Origin: Volvariella volvacea V23
Taxonomy: Eukaryota > Basidiomycota > Agaricomycetes > Agaricales > Pluteaceae
DNA: 64,000 bases
Direction of reading: 5' to 3'
NCBI GenBank assembly: GCA_000349905.1
Contig: KB722745.1
Location: 407,802-471,801, forward strand
Below are positions 57,410 to 64,000 of this stretch, piece by piece; positions within the stretch are counted from its first letter, which is position 1; every line of letters starts with the position of its first letter. Below the pieces are notes generated by a model. The model ran no database searches. It was not told the origin of the DNA and saw nothing but the letters and a program-made list of their open reading frames with translations. A program made the translations under genes and the position numbers.

Positions 57410-58790
57410 AGGGGGTTTGCACTTGTCTTTCAGCGTATCTACCTTTTTTTTTTTGCTATGTTTAAACTATATCCAGATTTCCCATGCGATTCGTCATTTT
57501 TAACTGTTGTTGGTCGATTTGTAGACCTCTCAAGGTCTGATGCCGTATGTACTGCACTATTTATGCACTGTGCTTTTTGTTAAGGGAGCGTCATGGCAAT
57601 TCTAGGTAACGAGTGGCGATGGCCTAAAGGACGAAAGGGACTCGAAGAGCTAGCATATTATAAACGGGTGTCCAATGCGAACCGATAAAGCAGATCCACC
57701 GTTAAGAATATCCGCCAATTGGAAGTTCTTATGCTAAAAATGACGTGTGCCCATGGCTGTGCAGGAGCCCTGAAAGATGTTCAGATAGCTTCTGTCTAGA
57801 GTAGAGGCTGCAGCCGTGTGCTTGTAGGTTTCTCTAACCCACCCATGGACTTTGCATGGACTTGGAGCCAACGCACGAGTTACCGTCAAGCAAGACAAAC
57901 ACTGCTGTATGAAGACTCAATCCTGTTTATCCAGCATCCTACTAGTAGATCCTCCTATTGATCCGTGGAGGGAAGTGCCGTCCGTGAAGCAAGGGTTTTA
58001 GTTTGGAAGTCAATGGTGCATTACTTCTGAACACTGTTGTAAGGAAAAAGTCACGGTGTATGAACGATTGTGACCAACCAAATTTGGATGCCCCCTCGGA
58101 TTATCAGGGGCATCACGGGGTATACGTACTGTGTTGCACTCAGAAATTGGTGGTCTTGACAAATGCCAGAATCCAGATGGGGTCACAAATGAGCAGAACC
58201 GAACAAGCCCGGGATGTGTGCGATAATGCATCTTGGGCTGACGATAATAGTCAATCATCTGACCTATACTATCTCAAAGTAATAGAGATATTTATGTACT
58301 AGATACAGCGCAACTTACCGACTTTGGTAGCCCAAAAAGTCTTGGATCCTGAAGCAGGCTGGGCATAGATGTGATCGACGAGCGATGAGAATAGAGCTGC
58401 AGGCTGCTATCGACCTCATTAATGCCATCAATGGGCTGCCGGCAGCTCATCCAAAAGTTGCACTGGGACTGCACTTGGGAAGTGAGCTCTAATGCTTGGT
58501 ATGTCACTGGAAAGAACGACGATCGGATCGAGGACTGGAAGGGCCTTGATTTGGAGCGCTGGGCGTTGGGTGAAATTGGTGTCCGAGTGTGGAAGAAGTA
58601 AACGGCAAATGGGTCGAGTCGTCTTGTAGAGGACAATTTATTACACGGGTAGATGTAACCTACAGCGCTTATGCCCAAGTTGTTTCAGAGTTCGGCTTGC
58701 CACAGATTACTTGAAATCGTGAACAAAAGAATACAAATAGAAATCCTCTACGACTTCAAGGAATCATACCAATTAAGCACATCTCTTGAA
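57410..58790. other. Long region with no supported gene
   Basis: This 1,381 bp region has a 128-codon minus-strand frame at 58292-58678 and a 99-codon plus-strand frame at 58003-58302, neither with recognisable motifs. Confidence 0.4.
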
Positions 58791-60117
58791 TTATTTATCC
58801 CAGCGCTTGCGGAACCATGCCACAATATCATACACTCTTTGATTTTCACAAGCCCACCGCAGAAGCAACGTCCAACATGATGGGGGCTTAACCTTATACA
58901 AGGGTGTCCACTTAGCCACAAAATCAGCCGATAGACCGATCCAGCGATCAAAAGTGCCGCCTAGTTTGGACGTATCGTTGTCGCCTATAAGGTCCTCAGG
59001 AAGTTCTGCGCAGAGTTCTGTTTGAGTCAGCTCGCTTCGACGAGCTCTGGGGAACTGGAGCACCTCTTTCACACTAAGTCGTTTCTCTACTTGAGAGTTA
59101 ATCACCCTGTCGAGTAAAGGCACAAGTAGAGGTATTTACTGGATATATTGTTAGAAAGACTCGATAGTAAGAGAAATGTCATTTGGTCACAACTAGGGGC
59201 ACACCTGGAACATACGACAGTACATAATCCCGAGTAACCCGACATCGTATACAAAGGGATTGTAGTCGTATTCTCCGTGCGCCGTGTCGCGAGGATGAAG
59301 GTAGTACGGTCGACTAAGGGATGACTCCTCATACTACAGACGATCACAGTCCTTGTCCATTATTACAGCAAGACCAAAGTCAATTAGTCCGTAAAGTATT
59401 GTCTTCGACGACCGAAGTTCTCGGGTGATTGAACTACTAAACCAACATCCGAGGCTATCCCAGGCATGGTCGGCGTATAATTCCATGTTGTATGAATCCC
59501 AGATATGATTTTGGAGAATGTGATGGGATATTATGTCCTGATCTGCCGTTAGGGGTCGTGGTGACGTAGAACGTGAATTCCTTACTCTGCGTACAATGCG
59601 ATCCTCGTGCAAGAATAAGAGAGCCTGGGGTAAATAGGTTTAAAGCCATTCTGCCCGATGTTAATAGGGCATACCCTCAATGGAGCCTCCACATAGTCTA
59701 ACAGCTCTTCAACCGTACGGAAGTCTTGGTCGATCCATCGTGCTAGGTGACAGAATCCCATCTACTGGTATTCTACTGGTATTAGTCAGGCCCGTCGACG
59801 CAAAAGTTCATGGATACCTTGGCATTACGGCAATACAATGAGAACCCTCAACGTGTATAAGCTCCAGCACAGGAATTATACAATTGAAATCTCCTTGAGG
59901 GTGTCAATGGATCAATTTCAAGACACGAAACTCATCTGATGCAATCACTACTTATTTCAGGGAAACATGGTACCCATCTGCTGTGGTAGCGTAGTGGGCT
60001 AGACGCTATGACGATTACTTTAGCAAGGACTACATTAAATGCATATTAACTTACTTCCGTCCACTGGCAGGCGCAAAAGGAGACTGGTTGTGAAGGTGTA
60101 GGTTGGCGGGTGGCCAT
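58791..60117 (-). pseudogene. Protein-kinase-like gene with several in-frame stops
   Basis: Minus-strand exons can be followed through kinase landmarks in order: VSLK (ATP-binding Lys position), FRVLKLI, IIPVLELI...CIAVMPR (hinge), LLFLHEDRIVRRD (HRD-like loop), LYGLIDFGLAV (DFG), SRPYYLHPRD and EYDYNPFVYDVGLLG, PLLDRVINSQVEKRLSVKEV. The pattern matches a kinase-like family common in agaricomycetes. Reading continuously, stops interrupt it after VSLK (TAA), after LKLIH (TGA), after DKDCDRL (TAG at 59337-59339) and directly after the intron that follows MYCRMFQ (TAA). The tail after the last stop is open for over 110 codons to 58791. I call it a recent pseudogene. Confidence 0.7.
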
Positions 60118-61287
60118 GGTTGTGCTGGAGCAACAATCAGTTTGTACTTGTGCTTAGCATAGAGGGTATATCCATGCGCTTCCAAGGTTTCTTTGTGAGT
60201 AACCCATGGGCTTGGAGGCAAGATATCGACACTGGTGAAGTACGCGATATTTGGCTCTGTTTATTTAGCGTCACGGCCTTGTGGCTCCCCTTGTCTCCCA
60301 TCCGTCGCATCTCGTCGTATTCATCATGGCTGATTATTGGTGCTAGTCCTTTCATCTACACGGAACTATAGTGTAAAGTGACTACGCTTTCTGACGACCT
60401 GAGTCCGCGCCTCTTGAGGCCGATACGCCGAGGTAAAATTCATCAAACTATGCGCGGTTGAGCGCCTTTGCCTGTGCAGTGCCTCTACTAATCAATCTAC
60501 GTGTACTTCAACTCAGAGGGAACGCATACAGTCTCCCTGGCGCATCTCTTTGTCGACGGTAAACCATGATGCCCTGGGTTACCCAACCGACATGAAGGAG
60601 ATTCACATCGTTCTTTAACTTGCATAGCTCACCCTGCGACGCGAAAGTGAGCTTTCGATCAACGAAGGTGTCGAGGTACACATGACGAGTCTGCATCGCA
60701 TTTGTCTGCCTCTGATGCAGGCTCAAATTCGTTCTCTCAAAGATAGTAGATGGGTTTGCCGTCATCCTTTGGAAAATTGCAATCGCGACTGTGGGCGCCT
60801 TAATTCGGGCAGATTTTGCGGTTATAAGATTGTGTTCCGCAGCCATGCTGAATCGATCCTCTTGCCAGAAACGGTGGACTACGCTTTCCTCTGAGTGGCT
60901 GCGAACTCGAGAAAGGATACCGTTTGAATAGAAGTTTGTCCGGTATCGGCAGCATTGGGTATCAACATATCAATGGCGAGTCGTGGGGTATGATGTTGCT
61001 CATTGGAGAAAACGCTTCCGCACTTAGTGAAAGCCTCCGGCTTGACTTCATCTGTATCTACAAACTGACTAGGAATATCAGGTTTAATTCTGACTTGGAC
61101 CACTTCACCGCCTTTTTAATGTTCATTGAGATCTATTCAAATGCAGGTTGGTAGAAGAGTTACATAAAATGCGCCTAGAGACGATTGATATTACTAGTTT
61201 AATGCGTTAGCGTAGGTGTTGGTGGCGGAACTCACTGAACAACATTCCCCAAGTGGCTGCAATTACGTCAGCCACCTGGAAGCTATC
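60118..61287. other. Region with no supported gene
   Basis: This 1,170 bp region has three frames of 72-112 codons (minus 60137-60355 and 60508-60846; plus 60120-60371) without recognisable motifs. Its right end is the promoter of the TFIIIC-like gene. Confidence 0.4.
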
Positions 61288-62118
61288 ATGTCGTCACCAC
61301 CCAGCAATACTGGCAGAAACGGCCTATTTCCGGGGTATAAGCACGTAGATTCGTTTGGACCCGCAGAGGAATATGAAGGCGATGAAGAAGTGACGTATGT
61401 TACCCTCGACTTGGGTGACATTGAACCTACGTTGGTGCCAAGTTCAAATACGTACCGCCTAATTGTAAGCCCCAGCTTGCTTGCCTCATGGGCGGTTCAG
61501 TCGAGATCTCAGGTTGCATCAAATTTTCGTCTTTTCTTGCACAATGGGGTTGATTAGGGATTGGATACGCCAACTCCATTCTTGCAACTTTCGGGAACGA
61601 TTCTGAAAGGCCGTCATGAATCACTGCTGGGGACGGAGCTTCTATTCACTGATGATCCAGGTAACCACCGTTGAACCTCTACTCCAACAGCAGGACCCCG
61701 AGCTTACATCCATGGGGGATCTGTAGACGAACGTGATTGGAACAAACGAGGAGTGAAACATGTTGCCAATACAGAACAGCGCATCTGCTTCAAAGAGGTA
61801 CAGCTGCAGGCCAAGACGCAACCGGAAACGTCGCCAATGGACGAGGATGAAGTGGAGGGCGGTGCACCGAATGACCACCGGGAACAGGCAACCGATGAAG
61901 CCGAAAGTCCTGCGGCTGCAGCGGTCAGCGTCGTGGATAGGGTAACAGGCAAAGATGCTTCCAAGCCAGCCAGAAGAAAGCGCAAGGGGAAGGCTAAAGG
62001 AAAGGCCAAAGACAAGGGAACATCAGGATCGGGACCTGCGGCGTCACACGTAGAGGTGGATGGGGGCACAAGTAACGAGCTTGGAGATGTGTCTATGGCA
62101 GATGTTGGACAGCAATAG
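61288..62118 (+). CDS. TFIIIC subunit 6-like triple-barrel protein
   Basis: Three exons, 61288-61464, 61558-61660 and 61727-62118, 223 residues. The core (about residues 36-94) is VTYVTLDLGD...YRLIGLDTPTPFLQLSGTILKG...LLGTELLFTDD, the pattern of the triple-barrel domain of TFIIIC subunit 6 (yeast tau55/Sfc7 type). In the family this domain pairs with another subunit in the complex that recognises tRNA gene promoters for RNA polymerase III. The rest is acidic then strongly basic (RRKRKGKAKGKAKDKG), probably disordered and nuclear. The splice after ATT restores IGLDTPTP, which supports the model. It converges with the tRNA synthetase gene. Confidence 0.8.
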
Positions 62119-62271
62119 CCGGTTTTGCGTGTATTTACACAGGCATATTCTCACGACAGTCTCCTTTTTAATCGCTCGCAGGATATGGTAGAATTCTACA
62201 ACCCCCTGATCTATGCGACGTGGGGTTACACAAGTTGGTACAATGTTGTACAGGCTTCAGACTTAGGAATG

Positions 62272-63893
62272 CTAAGATGAAGGGGCTGAGGTCTGCTGCT
62301 TCTCTGCCTCAGCAACTGAATGTGTGGCGGCGGCATCAGCGACGGGAGCATCGCCATTTGCAACACCGTCAACTTTGGCATTTTTGCCCTTTCCTGGCGG
62401 TGGTGGGTGGTAAACCTTCTATATCATAACATCAGCGTGGTGATGTTATTGAGCGCAAGTAAACCAACCTTCTTCTTTTTCTTCTCCGGCTTGACGTCAG
62501 GTGGGTAAGCCAACTGTTCAATTTTCTGCCATTCTTCATTCTCTTCAAATGCTTTCCGGATTGGGGCGAGCAATCGAATTATTCCATTAGACACAGCATT
62601 CTTTAGGTCCCCCGGGTGAACCTCCTTCGCAGCGAATGCCGCCTTGAGTTCCTCAAAGTCCTTGTAGTGCGTCGGTCCACCCCATCTAGGGTCTCGATCA
62701 ATGGAGAAGACTGTGCCTTCCGGTGCGTCATCCGTGATGAATGGCTTGGAATCTTCAGTTGCTTCCAGGACTGGGTCACCCTTCAGTCGATCTATGCGCA
62801 ATTGGCTGATAGGGATCAGCACGGCCTGGACGAACGCTAGAACACCGTTCTCCTCAACATTTCCTTCTTCGCAGAATGCTGCCTTGATCTTCTTTTTCAC
62901 GATATCAGGAGTATCGAGGAAGTCAATTTTGGAGTTAGGGTCAGATGAGGACATTTTGCCGCCACCAAGACCTGGTACCATGGCGTTCATGAGGTGCGCA
63001 CGCTTGGCGTACCCTAGTCGAGGAAGGTATAATTCGGCAAAGGTAAAGATCTTACGCTAAGAAGGAGTTAGGAATGATCGTTGATAAGAGCGGTCACAGG
63101 TCCGTACCTGGTCAACACCACCAAACTGGAAGTCCACATCGAGGTATTGCTCATCCAGAGCTTGCAATCCCGGGTAGAGAAGGCCGCTCAGCAAAGGACT
63201 CTCCACCTGTTTAACGACCTCTGCACCGGCTTTTTTGGCGTCGTGCTCCGTTACAAGAGCGCACAACTTGTAGTTGTCAAGGTTATACTCTCGTGTGAGT
63301 TGGTAGGAGGAACCCTCGACGAATGTAAGTCGCGACGTTGGAATGCCCAGTGATTTGAAGACAGCCAGTAGCACATATTGATAATATTTCGTCCGATGAG
63401 CAACAAGCTCCAAAGGCGCCTTGAGATTGTCGAGGAAGGCGTGTACATCTGGTAGAACGTCAAGACGGCTCACTAGGTGATGGGCGCGAAATTGGCATAC
63501 CTGCCAGCAGGATCTTGACCTGCAAAAAGCGGATGCATGGTCAGTACCTTGGCCGACCACTTGTAGTCGTTGGCACATGCTCACCGCGACCCCAGCTCTG
63601 AGGAAATCCGCAATCTTGGTCAACGGCACGAAATAGCCAATATGCGCTTGGAACAGATCAGGACTGCAAGGACGGAAGATTAGAAGAACCTTACGTCTCC
63701 CGGTTGGTGCAGTTCCTGAAGAGTGCCGAAATCACTTGATGTCAATATATGCGCACCGTATACGTGTAATGGCCTTACCCCAATAACACTTGGGTGTTTT
63801 CCCTTCGGCCAATATGGCCTTGACGGAGTCCCCTCCAAGCACTTCCTGGAGCCTTCTGGTGATGAGCTCGTACTTTTCCTCTGGGGTGGACAT
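62272..63893 (-). CDS. TYS1: Cytosolic tyrosyl-tRNA synthetase
   Basis: Seven exons on the minus strand: 63779-63893, 63695-63715, 63585-63646, 63501-63519, 63108-63448, 62469-63056, 62272-62418; 430 residues. This class I enzyme charges tRNA-Tyr. It has PTGRPHIGYF (HIGH motif, assembled across a 21 bp exon), the tyrosine-binding block [40 protein letters not shown], and the KMSKS equivalent GGKMSSSD. The C-terminal extension is Lys-, Pro- and Ala-rich ([14 protein letters not shown]...), as in fungal cytosolic forms. The start ([17 protein letters not shown]) matches the eukaryotic type, with no targeting peptide. Exons of 21 and 19 bp are supported by intact motifs on both sides. Confidence 0.96.
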
Positions 63894-64000
63894 GGTTGGC
63901 AGCAGACTTGAGGCCCGAGATTGTGAGCGGGCGATGCTTAGCTTTCCAAAATGTTGTCAGTGATCGTGACTCGAAACGGCAATCGCCGCCACACACTGAT

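Noticed and set aside
58292..58678. 128-codon minus-strand frame
   Set aside because: No conserved motif, and no start or splice context linking it to the kinase-like pseudogene downstream.
59316..59339. 24 bp intron to remove the TAG in the kinase-like gene
   Set aside because: Too short, and reading through gives a continuous YEESSLSRPYYLHP block, so TAG is better explained as a mutation.

Overview
The window is 64 kb of nuclear DNA from a filamentous basidiomycete, most likely a mushroom-forming agaricomycete. The reasons are: closely packed genes on both strands with many 45-60 bp GT-AG introns; a mix of conserved housekeeping genes with families typical of these fungi (F-box proteins, a P-loop G-domain family, 7-TM proteins, a terpene-synthase fold, aegerolysins, an LPMO-like protein, small secreted proteins); and no operons or bacterial signals. 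I cannot name the species. All exon coordinates were worked out by eye from splice consensus and family alignment.

Layout. 0-14 kb: a terpene-synthase-like protein that has lost its metal-binding motifs, PCNA with a large internal insertion, an ACT-domain protein, an NmrA-like NAD(P)-binding protein, signal peptidase subunit SPC1 and the polarity kinase KIN1. 15-28.5 kb, an accessory region: an F-box gene followed by its decayed tandem copy, a second F-box gene, a membrane protein, three tandem G-domain genes (one with an extra degenerate G domain, one dead, one with a C-terminal membrane anchor) and a third F-box gene. 28.9-44.2 kb, mostly core genes: ADA2 (SAGA), two tandem small secreted proteins, a secreted protein with eight exons, septin CDC12, a RIF1-like gene, mitochondrial rRNA methyltransferase MRM2 and histone H4. 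45-57.5 kb, mainly secreted or surface proteins: a tandem pair of cysteine-containing secreted proteins with a shared acidic C-terminal domain, an LPMO-like protein, a DnaJ protein, two divergent aegerolysin genes and a 7-TM protein. 58.8-64 kb: a protein-kinase-like pseudogene, a TFIIIC subunit-6-like gene and cytosolic tyrosyl-tRNA synthetase.

How it fits together. The core genes serve unrelated processes (replication, transcription, translation, secretion, cytokinesis) and look like ordinary syntenic neighbours. The most distinctive material is in the accessory blocks: gene families being duplicated, given different C-terminal exons and inactivated. The best candidates for undescribed biology are the G-domain array at 22.4-27.0 kb, where paralogues carry unrelated last exons, and the two-gene secreted family at 45.5-47.9 kb. 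I saw no transposon with recognisable ends, no convincing tRNA and no CRISPR.
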